Below, piece by piece: positions 52,403-60,655 of a DNA stretch of 64,000 bases. The position numbers were made by a program, and so were the translations under genes. Position 1 is the stretch's first letter. Every line of letters starts with the position of its first letter. The notes beneath the pieces were generated by a model. The model ran no database searches. It was not told where the DNA came from and saw nothing but the letters and a program-made list of their open reading frames with translations. This DNA is from Prosthecobacter debontii (lineage in GTDB: Bacteria; Verrucomicrobiota; Verrucomicrobiia; Verrucomicrobiales; Akkermansiaceae): contig CAMCBV010000005.1 of assembly GCA_945873125.1 (NCBI GenBank), positions 1 through 64,000 on the forward strand, given 5' to 3'.

Positions 52403-53206
52403 TCATTCTGCCACCACTACCTTCTCGCCTGCCAACCACATGCGGATGACATCGGGATCTGCGGTAAAACAACCCAACATTCGCCAACGTGACGCTTTGA
52501 TGGATGTGGCTTGCTCACGAGACTCTTCAACCACTCCGGTTTTATGAAGACCTGATGAATGCAGAAAGTTCATGCCCTTACCGTCATGCACGACAAACCC
52601 AACATGGGTGTCCAAACCCATCAGATAAATTCCCGGCTCCATGGCTCCTACTCGATCCGCGTAGGTGTCATATTTTTCGCCAACGCGTAATTGACAGAAA
52701 TCCTCACCCACGAACGTCCGTATGATGTTCTCGGAAGGTTGCTGTGCGAGTTTGTATCGGTTCACCTTGAAGCCGGCATCGCGAATCACGGTTGAAACAA
52801 AATACCCGCAGGCAATTTTCCCCTCGCCCGGTTTCTCTGCCACACCATTGAAATCATACCCCGTTCCAAGCCAGCAGCGCATCATCTCTGGCATGATCAT
52901 TTCCAAAATAATTCTCGCATCATGCTCAACCGCTAATTTCTGCTCCGCACCGCGCGCATTCCGGTAACGATCCACCAAATCCAACCGCCAACGTTTCAAC
53001 TCACTCCCCAAAAATTCATACCGCTCCAAATCCGGCACGGGCTTGGCTTTGTGGTTCATAAAAATATTCAGGATGCCCTGCCGTTCCGTATGCCACAACC
53101 ACCAAGCTCCTCCAACAGGCAAAAGAAGCAGAACCGCCCCGAGCATCCATTTCAAAACCCGCTTCACTCTTCCATTCTCAACAAAGAATTCCAAGACATC
53201 AACCAT
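52403..53206 (-). CDS. NlpC/P60-like membrane-anchored protein
   Basis: 267 residues from the ATG at 53206 (an in-frame ATG at 53251 is possible). One N-terminal membrane helix (about 18-38). A cysteine-peptidase-like pair is visible: I-A-C-G-Y-F-V near 130 and D-T-H-V-G-F-V-V near 200. The spacing and the third acidic residue differ from standard NlpC/P60 so catalytic activity is uncertain. Peptidoglycan turnover is inferred. Confidence 0.6.
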   Translation of the reverse strand: MVDVLEFFVENGRVKRVLKWMLGAVLLLLPVGGAWWLWHTERQGILNIFMNHKAKPVPDLERYEFLGSELKRWRLDLVDRYRNARGAEQKLAVEHDARIILEMIMPEMMRCWLGTGYDFNGVAEKPGEGKIACGYFVSTVIRDAGFKVNRYKLAQQPSENIIRTFVGEDFCQLRVGEKYDTYADRVGAMEPGIYLMGLDTHVGFVVHDGKGMNFLHSSGLHKTGVVEESREQATSIKASRWRMLGCFTADPDVIRMWLAGEKVVVAE

Positions 53207-53302
53207 CGAAAATAAGGGGAAAAATTCCAAATTCTCATGCAATCTCCCCATCGTTTAAGATCCGGTCATTCCAATCGTTAAACTTTGCCATCTTCCTTGA
53301 GG

Positions 53303-53326
53303 TTTAAAGTTTAAAACTTAAAGTTT
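53303..53326. repeat. A/T-rich heptamer array before nth
   Basis: TTTAAAG, TTTAAAA, CTTAAAG and a partial unit, seven-base period, just upstream of the nth ATG. The stretch CTTCCTTGAGG that precedes it matches CTTCCTTGAAG before pyrG. Confidence 0.6.
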
Positions 53327-53332
53327 CCCCGA

Positions 53333-53959
53333 ATGCGCAAACAACAACGTGCCGATCACCTCCTGCTAAGACTTGAGGAACTCTACCCGGAGACTCCTAT
53401 CCCGTTGGATCACATAAGCCCATATACGCTTCTGATCGCCGTATTACTCTCCGCCCAGTGCACCGACATCCGCGTCAACCAAGTCACTCCCGCCTTGTTC
53501 CAAATCGCCGATACACCGGAAAAAATGCGACTTGTACCGATCGAAAAAATACGCGAAATCATCCGACCCTGCGGACTCTCCCCCACCAAAGCCGCGGCCA
53601 TTTCCAAGCTCAGCGAAATCCTTGTTGAAGAACACGATGGCAAGGTCCCGCAAAGTTTCGATGAATTGGAAAAATTACCTGGGGTCGGTCACAAAACCGC
53701 CTCGGTTGTGATGGCTCAGGCATTCGGTGTCCCCGCCTTTCCGGTGGATACCCACATCCACCGCCTCGCCAAACGTTGGAAGCTCACAAGCGGCAAAAAC
53801 GTCATCCAAACCGAACGCGACCTTAAGAAGGTGTTCCCCAGAGAATCCTGGAACAAACTCCACCTGCAAATCATTTTCTACGGCCGCGAGCACTGTTCAG
53901 CGCGCGGTTGTGATGGAAAAACCTGCATGTTGTGCAGAGAGGTGAACTCTAAAATTTAA
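53333..53959 (+). CDS. nth: Endonuclease III with altered iron-sulfur spacing
   Basis: 208 residues. Removes oxidised pyrimidines. HhH motif L-P-G-V-G-H-K-T with catalytic Lys121, and Asp139 in V-D-T-H-I. The C-terminal cluster has four Cys at 188, 193, 198 and 201, i.e. X4, X4, X2 spacing, whereas the standard is X6, X2, X5, so cluster binding needs checking. The final residues N-S-K-I and the stop lie within a heptamer repeat (53947-53974). Confidence 0.93.
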   Translation: MRKQQRADHLLLRLEELYPETPIPLDHISPYTLLIAVLLSAQCTDIRVNQVTPALFQIADTPEKMRLVPIEKIREIIRPCGLSPTKAAAISKLSEILVEEHDGKVPQSFDELEKLPGVGHKTASVVMAQAFGVPAFPVDTHIHRLAKRWKLTSGKNVIQTERDLKKVFPRESWNKLHLQIIFYGREHCSARGCDGKTCMLCREVNSKI

Positions 53960-53974
53960 ACTCTAAATCTCAAG
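53947..53974. repeat. Heptamer array overlapping the 3' end of nth
   Basis: CTCTAAA, ATTTAAA, CTCTAAA, TCTCAAG with strict seven-base steps. It encodes the last four residues and stop of nth. Read on the minus strand it is the same leader type (CTTCCTTGAG plus A/T heptamers) found before pyrG and nth. Confidence 0.65.
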
Positions 53975-54018
53975 GAAGAGTATGATTGGGAATCTTTTGA
54001 ATAAGCAGAGGAAATTGA

Positions 54019-54046
54019 AGTTTAGCGTTTAAGATTTAAAATTTCT
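54019..54046. repeat. Heptamer array overlapping the 3' end of cinA
   Basis: AGTTTAG, CGTTTAA, GATTTAA, AATTTCT with a seven-base period. On the minus strand it encodes the last residues of CinA (N-F-K-S and stop, 54029-54043). Paired with 53947-53974 it frames the 69-bp gap between convergent nth and cinA. Confidence 0.65.
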
Positions 54047-55270
54047 CAGCGCCAACCTCAACAAATTCAGAGCCGACTGTGAAACGGCTTGTTTGAAATC
54101 CTTTCGATTCCTTGGATGAAAGACTTTCTGTGTCTGGGTTTGTTTTCCTTGAATCGCCAATCCCAGCCAAGCGGTGCCGACCGGTTTATCTTCAGTTCCA
54201 CCACTCGGCCCGGCGATTCCAGTTACGGATATCGCATAGTCAGCGCCGCTCTCCTGCAACGCACCATCTGCCATCGCGCGCGCCACTTCTTCTGAAACCG
54301 CTCCATGCGTAATGAGCAGATCAGCAGGCACATGCAACTGATCGATTTTAGCCTCGTTCGCATACGTCACCCAGCCATGGGTGAAAACTTCAGAAGAACC
54401 CGGAACATTCGTCAGGCGATTCGCGATCAATCCGCCCGTGCAACTTTCAGCCGTCGCAAGTTTCTTACCTTTTCCACGGAGCAAGCGGACTACCGTGGCT
54501 TCCAGAGACGAACCGTCATCGCTGATCAGGCATTCCGAAAACTTTTCGAGCACCAAATCCCTAGCGGTAGAAATAACTTCATCTTTCCCGATTAACCGCA
54601 AATCAACTTCCCCCATCCTCGCACAGTATCCGTATTCCAGACCTTTGAGCGCAGCCAACTCATCATCAATCCCATGATGGAAATCACTTTCACCTATCCC
54701 GGTGAATTTCAACTCGCACACCGAAGTAACTTCCGCCACTCCCGATATCGCACGAAGCCGCGGCGCGACCTCGTTATGAAACATCGGATAAAGCTCACGT
54801 GGAGGTCCTGGCAAAAGAAAAATCGCGCAGTTTGAACGCCGGTTGATGCGCGGCGGCAAATACAAACCCGGCGCCGTGCCATTCGGATTTGGTAACACAT
54901 CCGCTCCTGTCGGCACCATGGCTTGTTTCAAATTTGCTGCTACCATGGGCTTTCCCCGTAGCGCAAAAAACGACTCCAGCGTCCGCAACGCCTGTTCGTC
55001 CTGATGGAGTTCCAAACCCAGAGACTCCGCCACGATCTCTCGCGTGAGATCATCACTGGTCGGCCCCAACCCGCCCGTAATCAGAAGCGCATCACTGCGC
55101 ATCACCATCTCTTCGAACGCCTGACGTATCGCTTCACCATCTGGAACGGTTGACTGTCTTGCAACCCGCAGGCCCATGTTGAAAAGCTCGCGTCCAAACC
55201 AACTGCCATGCGTATTGAGCGTGTTACCGAGAAGCAGCTCCGTGCCGGTATTGAGAATTTCGATGCGCAT
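54029..55270 (-). CDS. cinA: CinA-family nucleotide amidase
   Basis: 413 residues from the ATG at 55270; the longer frame has a different N-terminal stretch without support. MoCF-like domain (residues 1-170: T-G-T-E-L-L-L-G, T-G-G-L-G-P-T-S-D-D) then PncC-like nicotinamide-nucleotide amidase domain (A-T-A-E-S-C-T-G-G-L, G-I-A-G-P-S-G-G). Damaged nucleotide clearance is the known role. The C-terminal residues are encoded in a heptamer array. Confidence 0.92.
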   Translation of the reverse strand: MRIEILNTGTELLLGNTLNTHGSWFGRELFNMGLRVARQSTVPDGEAIRQAFEEMVMRSDALLITGGLGPTSDDLTREIVAESLGLELHQDEQALRTLESFFALRGKPMVAANLKQAMVPTGADVLPNPNGTAPGLYLPPRINRRSNCAIFLLPGPPRELYPMFHNEVAPRLRAISGVAEVTSVCELKFTGIGESDFHHGIDDELAALKGLEYGYCARMGEVDLRLIGKDEVISTARDLVLEKFSECLISDDGSSLEATVVRLLRGKGKKLATAESCTGGLIANRLTNVPGSSEVFTHGWVTYANEAKIDQLHVPADLLITHGAVSEEVARAMADGALQESGADYAISVTGIAGPSGGTEDKPVGTAWLGLAIQGKQTQTQKVFHPRNRKDFKQAVSQSALNLLRLALRNFKS

Positions 55271-55295
55271 GCCTTGAATCATCCGGACTGGATCC

Positions 55296-55745
55296 TTATT
55301 CCCAGAGATACGACTGCTCTGATGCGATCGTCTTCCCATCAGAAATCAGACTGATCCTCCATGTGAGAATCCGGCCGTTTTGAATATAATCATCTCCAAT
55401 GACCGTAAACTCCTCTTTACCGGAGGTTGAACCCGTGGGGAGCTGTCGCTTCATCGTCTTGACCAAGCTACCCGTCTTGCCTTGTTGATATTCAAATAGA
55501 ATCTCTTTGTCCGCTCCGGAATCCAATTGCCACAAAACCGTGTAGTACTGCCCCAGGCGCTGACGGCGCTCCTCCATACTGACCGCACCATACAATCGCT
55601 TGGCCTTTTCATGGGCAATCATCTGATCCTGCTTATCATGCGTATTCTGATCACGAATCGTCTGCATTTTGACAACCAATGGATCCGCTGTCTTGGCGCA
55701 ACCCATGGTTAAAATTCCCAAGGCAATAAGAGATAGAAGTTTCAT
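55296..55745 (-). CDS. Small lipoprotein, unknown function
   Basis: 149 residues from the ATG at 55745; lipobox L-T-M-G-C16. Remaining 130 residues are charged with helix (about 25-65) and beta (75-149), including a Gln/Tyr-rich section. No known family. It lies between purC and cinA (16 and 25 bp gaps), so it may be part of one minus-strand operon. Confidence 0.65.
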   Translation of the reverse strand: MKLLSLIALGILTMGCAKTADPLVVKMQTIRDQNTHDKQDQMIAHEKAKRLYGAVSMEERRQRLGQYYTVLWQLDSGADKEILFEYQQGKTGSLVKTMKRQLPTGSTSGKEEFTVIGDDYIQNGRILTWRISLISDGKTIASEQSYLWE

Positions 55746-55761
55746 AGGCGGATGGTTGAAA

Positions 55762-56478
55762 TTACTCGGAAATCCTTGCTTGCAGACGCGCAAGCACTTC
55801 GCGGTAAGCGTCCATGACGTTACCCAAATCCCGACGAAAACGATCTTTGTCCATTTTCTCTCCGGTTTTCAAATCCCACAAACGGCAACCGTCCGGGCTA
55901 ATCTCGTCTGCCAAAACAATCTTGCTCGGATCGCTCGCCAAACGCCCAAACTCCAATTTAAAATCAACCAAACGAAGCCCGACATCGGCAAACAATGCGA
56001 TCAGGATCTCGTTCACTTTGAGGGCGGATTTCCGCAAGTGAGCCATGTCCTCGACACTCGCCAGCCCCATCTCCCGGATGTAGTCATCATTGATGAGTGG
56101 ATCACCCAGTTCATCACTCTTGTAGGAAAACTCGATGATGGGCTGTGAGAAATCTTTTCCTTCCGGCATGCCGGTGCGCTTGGAGAAACTTCCCGCGGAA
56201 ACATTTCTTACAATCACCTCAACCATCAAAATCTCCACCTTGCGGACCTCAACATTGGTGTCGTCGATCTTGCGGACAAAATGCGTCGGAACGCCGACCT
56301 CTTCCAAATACTGATAAATCAGGGTGCTGATCGCATTGTTCAAGCGCCCCTTATCTTCAAAACTTGCCTTCTTCTCACCATTGAAAGCGGTGGCATCGTT
56401 TTTAAATTCCATCCGCAAGGTATGCGGATCCTCGGTCGTCCATAGGCGCTTGGCCTTGCCCTCGTAAATTGCCTGCAT
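55762..56478 (-). CDS. purC: SAICAR synthetase
   Basis: 238 residues. Purine synthesis, joining CAIR and aspartate. Motifs: Y-E-G-K-A-K-R-L near the start, V-E-V-I-V-R-N-V-S-A-G-S-F, I-E-F-S-Y-K and L-V-D-F-K-L-E-F-G. Length is canonical. Starts a run purC, lipoprotein, cinA. Confidence 0.96.
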   Translation of the reverse strand: MQAIYEGKAKRLWTTEDPHTLRMEFKNDATAFNGEKKASFEDKGRLNNAISTLIYQYLEEVGVPTHFVRKIDDTNVEVRKVEILMVEVIVRNVSAGSFSKRTGMPEGKDFSQPIIEFSYKSDELGDPLINDDYIREMGLASVEDMAHLRKSALKVNEILIALFADVGLRLVDFKLEFGRLASDPSKIVLADEISPDGCRLWDLKTGEKMDKDRFRRDLGNVMDAYREVLARLQARISE

Positions 56479-56719
56479 GTCCTGTGGTAGTTTTTCCAGC
56501 GTAGTCGGTCAAGCCTCCTCAACAGAACTTTGGTCTCCCGCGCTGATTCCTGACAAATCGGGCCCGTTGTCCAAAAACCAAGCGGAAAAAGACGTTTCCG
56601 CCCCGTCCGACTCATTCATAAAAAACTGAACCACCAACGATCTATCATTTTCAGAATATGTCAGAGAAATATAACGAATTCTTCACTTCGGTGAGAGTTC
56701 GATTGCATCGTCTTCAGCC

Positions 56720-57706
56720 ATGGATAAACTCCACTTGTTAATGAGTTTCTTATCTCAATCCCTTCGCACGATCTCGGTGCTACCGATGATCACGGTCTGT
56801 TTGCAAGCAGCGGAATTGAAACGACCGAAATCCGAGTTGCTCACGATCGAAAACAAAGCGGTGAAAATCGGGATTGATCGGTCCATGGGCGCTTCGATCA
56901 CTTGGTTGTCATGGCAGGCGCATCCTGAAAACATCATCAACATCCACGATCCGGGCCGGTTGCTGCAACAGTCGTATTATGCGGGTAAAAATTTGGACCG
57001 CCAGGAGGAGGGTCAGTCGAAACATTGGAGTCCGTGGTCATGGAATCCGATCCAAGGCGGCGGGGTGAATTCATGGGCGCGTGTTTCCGTTTTCAAGAAA
57101 ACCCGTGAAGGAGGTTTGTATGCGGAAACCATTCCCAAACTTTGGGACATGCCTGATGAGGAAGCAGCTGCGGTCATGCGGCAGATCTGCCGGTTTGATC
57201 CGGAAATGCCGAACGTGATCCAAGTTCATAACCAACTAATCTGCAAACGTAAGCCTGACGATCGCTGGGGCGCTGCAGTGCCGCGCCATCAGGAACTTCC
57301 CGCATGTTATTTCACCCGGCAGTTTGAAAATTTCTCCATCTACCTCGGCGAGGGCAAATGGGAGTCGGTCACCCAAGCAACCGGCCCACCTTGGGGGAAA
57401 GCCTATCCAAAACTCAATGCGATGGCCTGCTTCAACGAACAGGGCCAAGGCGTGGGCTTGTTCAGCCCTGTTGCCAATCGCCACTGGAATTTCGGTCCGG
57501 TCGGAACATCCAGCCCATCAGCCAAGCCGACCGATAACCCATGCGTCCACATGGCGCCAATCGCAACGGTCCGCATGGGACCACAAACCACTCTCGAATA
57601 CCGTTATTGGTTAGTGGTCGGCAGCAAGGCTGAAATAGCTGCTAGCTTCGATGTATTGCTCAAAAAATACAAAAAAGAGAAAATGAAAATCACCGATCCG
57701 GACTGA
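56720..57706 (+). CDS. Exported protein of unknown function
   Basis: 328 residues with a probable signal peptide (about 1-31). Rich in Trp and Asn, with segments S-I-T-W-L-S-W and S-P-W-S-W-N-P-I-Q-G-G-G that suit a carbohydrate-binding beta-sandwich, as in secreted polysaccharide-degrading proteins of this phylum. No family can be named. It stands alone between purC and the lipoate ligase gene, and the 241-bp gap before it shows nothing obvious. Confidence 0.55.
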   Translation: MDKLHLLMSFLSQSLRTISVLPMITVCLQAAELKRPKSELLTIENKAVKIGIDRSMGASITWLSWQAHPENIINIHDPGRLLQQSYYAGKNLDRQEEGQSKHWSPWSWNPIQGGGVNSWARVSVFKKTREGGLYAETIPKLWDMPDEEAAAVMRQICRFDPEMPNVIQVHNQLICKRKPDDRWGAAVPRHQELPACYFTRQFENFSIYLGEGKWESVTQATGPPWGKAYPKLNAMACFNEQGQGVGLFSPVANRHWNFGPVGTSSPSAKPTDNPCVHMAPIATVRMGPQTTLEYRYWLVVGSKAEIAASFDVLLKKYKKEKMKITDPD

Positions 57707-57734
57707 AAGATTTCCGGTCTCCGGAAATCAGGAT

Positions 57735-58397
57735 TCATCTTCTCGTCAACCACTGCTCCGTGCCGTAACGTGCGGCAACCAGCTTTTCGATCATACGCTC
57801 TTCAGGAAAAATTTCCATTTCCGACCACGTTTCCGAAAGCCGCTCGGCAAACAGCTTTCCGCGCAGCGTGAAATCTCCACTCACCGAAACCGATCCCTGA
57901 TGTAATAGACCGGCTTTACAACGCCGCTGGGCCGCTCCTGCAAGTTTCTCTCCCACACGATCCACCACATCGAACTCCACTGGATGTTCGAAACACACGC
58001 TTCCCGACTTCTGATTGCCCACCGCGAGAGCGGGCTCAGTGCGACCTTCACTCGCCAGCACACTGACCAAAACTTCATGGATCGCCCGATAACTCTCGCC
58101 ACCTTTCAAACGCGCGAGCTCGAATTTTTTCGGAATCATCAAACTGTAAGTCCAATCCCCGCGGTGATCCACGACTCCACCACCTGTCAAGCGACGCACC
58201 CACTGCAATCCCGGAAACGTCAGTCGCGCCTCATTTAAATTCCCAAAATATCCCAAGCTCCCCCACGACCCACCCCATTTGTAGATCCGCATCATCGGCA
58301 ACTGCCTGGTCTCCAACAACCATTCATCCACCGCCATCGACTCAGGCCCCGAACGTGCCACCGGATCAAACCACAATTCCAATTCCCTAAAAATCAC
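57735..58397 (-). CDS. Lipoate-protein ligase-like protein
   Basis: 220 residues. The BPL/LplA-LipB fold: R-R-L-T-G-G-G-V-V-D-H near 70, and G-E-K-L-A-G-A-A-Q-R-R near 150 with the conserved Lys. At 220 residues it is shorter than bacterial LplA (about 340) because the C-terminal accessory domain is missing, so it could be a LipM-type octanoyl transferase or a partner requiring LplB. Uncertain between these. Confidence 0.82.
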   Translation of the reverse strand: MIFRELELWFDPVARSGPESMAVDEWLLETRQLPMMRIYKWGGSWGSLGYFGNLNEARLTFPGLQWVRRLTGGGVVDHRGDWTYSLMIPKKFELARLKGGESYRAIHEVLVSVLASEGRTEPALAVGNQKSGSVCFEHPVEFDVVDRVGEKLAGAAQRRCKAGLLHQGSVSVSGDFTLRGKLFAERLSETWSEMEIFPEERMIEKLVAARYGTEQWLTRR

Positions 58398-58493
58398 CCC
58401 GCTACCTAAGATCGCTTCGACCTCGGGAGCAACCCCCTATCTCACTCGATTTCGAATCTCCGAAAAAAAATTCAATTTTCGATTAAAAAGTGA

Positions 58494-58522
58494 TTGCACC
58501 CCAGCGGCTCTCTCCATAGCGT
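58494..58522 (+). promoter_or_regulatory. Candidate promoter of tRNA-Asp
   Basis: TTGCAC (58494-58499) and TAGCGT (58517-58522) with a 17-bp spacer, behind an A/T-rich stretch (58463-58490) that could act as an UP element. The tRNA starts 20 bp later. Confidence 0.45.
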
Positions 58523-58542
58523 CCCGCCCACCCGAACGGGAT

Positions 58543-58619
58543 GGAGCGGTAGCTCAGTTGGTTAGAGCGCCAGCCTGTCACGTTGGAGGTCGCGGGTTCG
58601 AGCCCCGTCCGCTCCGCCA
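58543..58619 (+). tRNA. tRNA-Asp (GUC)
   Basis: 77 nt. Acceptor GGAGCGG pairs with CCGCTCC; D arm GCTC/GAGC; anticodon arm CCAGC-CTGTCAC-GTTGG with GTC; T arm GCGGG-TTCGAGC-CCCGT (one mismatch position at the stem end); encoded G-CCA end. Confidence 0.97.
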
Positions 58620-58634
58620 TCCCTGTTCGTGTTG

Positions 58635-58680
58635 ACCCCGCCAAACGGCCCTTAAAAGCCTCACGGCGGGGTTTTTCTTT
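58635..58680 (+). terminator. Rho-independent terminator after tRNA-Asp
   Basis: ACCCCGCC (58635-58642) pairs with GGCGGGGT (58665-58672), then TTTTCTTT. Strong stem with a T tail, right after the tRNA. Confidence 0.85.
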
Positions 58681-58715
58681 ATCCGCTTCTTACTTTCAGT
58701 TAATACACTCCCACC

Positions 58716-58738
58716 GGACCGCGTGACTCCAGTCGCGC
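58716..58738. repeat. Short dyad element, copy 2
   Basis: GGACCGCGTGACTCCAGTCGCGC, arms of the same type as 8463-8485. Between the two copies a G-C pair in the stem becomes C-G (GAGT...ACTC versus GACT...AGTC), a compensating change that points to selection for the hairpin. Confidence 0.65.
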
Positions 58739-58762
58739 TCTTCCGCTTTTTAATCACCAAAC

Positions 58763-58783
58763 GGCGGTTTTATCAAAACCGCC
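58763..58783. repeat. Perfect hairpin GGCGGTTTT-ATC-AAAACCGCC
   Basis: Nine-base-pair stem with a three-base loop in the leader of der. Similar GGCGGTTTT hairpins look like multicopy intergenic elements in related genomes, from memory; only one copy is in this window. Confidence 0.6.
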
Positions 58784-58785
58784 CT

Positions 58786-58827
58786 ACCAAGTTTCACTCT
58801 TCACTAACCAAGTTTCACTCTTCACTA
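58786..58827. repeat. Perfect tandem of a 21-bp unit (three heptamers)
   Basis: ACCAAGTTTCACTCTTCACTA (21 bp, described by its ends and core TTCACTCTTCACTA) occurs at 58786-58806 and again, exactly, at 58807-58827, just before the der start. 21 is three times seven, and the unit itself is made of heptamers related to CACTCTT at 9059. Confidence 0.85.
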
Positions 58828-58839
58828 TTTTCTATTCAA

Positions 58840-60237
58840 ATGCCAACTGTCGCCATCGTCGGTCGCCCCAATGTCGGGAAATCCGCGCTCTTTAACCGCC
58901 TTGCAGGCCGCAAAATCGCCATCGTCCACGATCAGCCGGGTGTCACCCGTGACCGGATCTCCGCTCCCTGCACCCTGACCACCCATCCCTGCACCCTCAT
59001 CGATACCGGCGGCATCGGCGCAACGCTTGACGACGGCTTTGGCGAACAGGTCGCTATGGAAGCGGACATCGCCATGCAAACGGCCGATCTTATCCTCTTC
59101 ATCGTTGATGCCCAAGAAGGCCTCACTTCCATCGACCAAGCGCTCGCACAAAAACTCCGCAGAGCCAAGCCACCCGTCCTACTCGTCCTCAATAAGGTCG
59201 ATCATGACAAACACGAATCCGCCTTCGCCGATTTCACAACACTGGGGATTCCGGAAAGTGTTTTCGTTTCCGCAGAGCACGGCCGCAACTTTTCCGAGCT
59301 TATCGAAAAAATCGATGCAGTCGTCGAACCCCTGCACATCGAAACCGAAGAGGTGATGGAAGTTGCTGAAAAAGCCGGCATCAAGCTGGCCGTCATCGGA
59401 AAACCGAATGCTGGAAAATCCTCCCTCATCAACGCGATTCTCCAAGATGAACGCACCATCGTATCCAAAATCGCCGGAACAACTCGCGATGCGATCGATC
59501 TCCCTTATTCTTTTGCCGGCGAAAATTTCACCCTGATCGATACCGCCGGCCTCCGGCCGCGTGGCAAACGCGACAACTCTGTCGAGGTTTTCTCCGCGAT
59601 TCGCTCGGAAAAAGCCATTCGCCGCGCGGATCTCTGTGTGCTTGTCATTGACCTCGCAGAAGGCGTTTCCGCACAGGACCGCAAGATCGCCCAGCTCATT
59701 CTCGAAGAAAAAAAACCCTGCCTCATCGTTCTGAACAAATTCGATCTCTATCATCCGGGTGCAGATTACAAGGAACGCATCGCGGAGGCCGAGGAACACG
59801 TGAAGCGCGAGTTGTTCTTCCTCTCCTATGCGCCTTTCGTCGCTTGCTCCGCAAAAACCGGCGATTCCACCGAACACGTGTTAAAGAAAGCCCTGGCGAT
59901 CAAAAAAGGCGCTCAAGAGGTTCCGAGCACCGGCAAACTCAATCGCATGCTGCAAGCCGCGATGCAGAAAAATCCGCCGCCGACCGATAACAAGGCCAAG
60001 CGCATGAAACTCTACTACGCGACCACCGCTTTGAACGAGAAATACTCGGTCATTCCGGTTCCGACTTTTGTGCTTTTCGTCAATGATAAGAATCTGATGA
60101 AGGACTCTTACGAAGCGTATCTGACCAACCAGATCCGCGAGACCCATCCCGCACCCGGAATTCCCATCATTTTCTCCGTCCGCTCCCGTACCCGCCGCGA
60201 ATGGGAACCGCCGAAAAAAGGCAATCAAGGTCACTAA
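58840..60237 (+). CDS. der: GTPase Der (EngA)
   Basis: 465 residues from the ATG at 58840; the longer frame back to 58723 runs through repeats and is not expected. Ribosome large-subunit biogenesis GTPase with two G domains: G-R-P-N-V-G-K-S near residue 9 and G-K-P-N-A-G-K-S near 188, each with D-T-G/D-T-A and N-K-V-D/N-K-F-D motifs, plus the C-terminal KH-like domain. Normal length. Confidence 0.96.
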   Translation: MPTVAIVGRPNVGKSALFNRLAGRKIAIVHDQPGVTRDRISAPCTLTTHPCTLIDTGGIGATLDDGFGEQVAMEADIAMQTADLILFIVDAQEGLTSIDQALAQKLRRAKPPVLLVLNKVDHDKHESAFADFTTLGIPESVFVSAEHGRNFSELIEKIDAVVEPLHIETEEVMEVAEKAGIKLAVIGKPNAGKSSLINAILQDERTIVSKIAGTTRDAIDLPYSFAGENFTLIDTAGLRPRGKRDNSVEVFSAIRSEKAIRRADLCVLVIDLAEGVSAQDRKIAQLILEEKKPCLIVLNKFDLYHPGADYKERIAEAEEHVKRELFFLSYAPFVACSAKTGDSTEHVLKKALAIKKGAQEVPSTGKLNRMLQAAMQKNPPPTDNKAKRMKLYYATTALNEKYSVIPVPTFVLFVNDKNLMKDSYEAYLTNQIRETHPAPGIPIIFSVRSRTRREWEPPKKGNQGH

Positions 60238-60248
60238 GTTTCTATCTC

Positions 60249-60581
60249 ATGAATTGCCCACTCTGCACGATGGAAGACATTCTCGTCCTCTCCGATCACA
60301 ACGAATGCGTGACCTGCGGCCACGAATGGAAAAACCAAGCTAACGAGGAAGGCCCTGCACCAGAACAACGCATCGTCAAAGACGCCTACGGCAACGTTCT
60401 CGAAACTGGTGACATCGTCGCGATGATCAAAGATCTGAAACTCAAAGGCTCTTCGGAAACCTTGAAAACTGGCACCAAATCAAAACCCATCCGCATCGTC
60501 GATGGCGACCATGAGATCGACTGCAAAATGAATGGCATCTCTATTGCCCTAAAAGCGATGTATGTGAAGAAGGTCCAGTAG
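60249..60581 (+). CDS. phnA: PhnA-like zinc-ribbon protein
   Basis: 110 residues. Cys3, Cys6, Cys20 and Cys23 form the zinc ribbon (C-P-L-C and C-V-T-C-G), followed by the V-K-D-A-Y-G-N-V-L-E-T-G-D domain of PhnA/YjdM. Function poorly defined. 11 bp after der, so likely cotranscribed. Confidence 0.92.
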   Translation: MNCPLCTMEDILVLSDHNECVTCGHEWKNQANEEGPAPEQRIVKDAYGNVLETGDIVAMIKDLKLKGSSETLKTGTKSKPIRIVDGDHEIDCKMNGISIALKAMYVKKVQ

Positions 60582-60655
60582 CTGCCGTGTGTCGCCGATC
60601 TGCTCATCCCTGCAAATTTTTAGCACGCAGGCTAAAATCGTGTGTATAATCCTAC

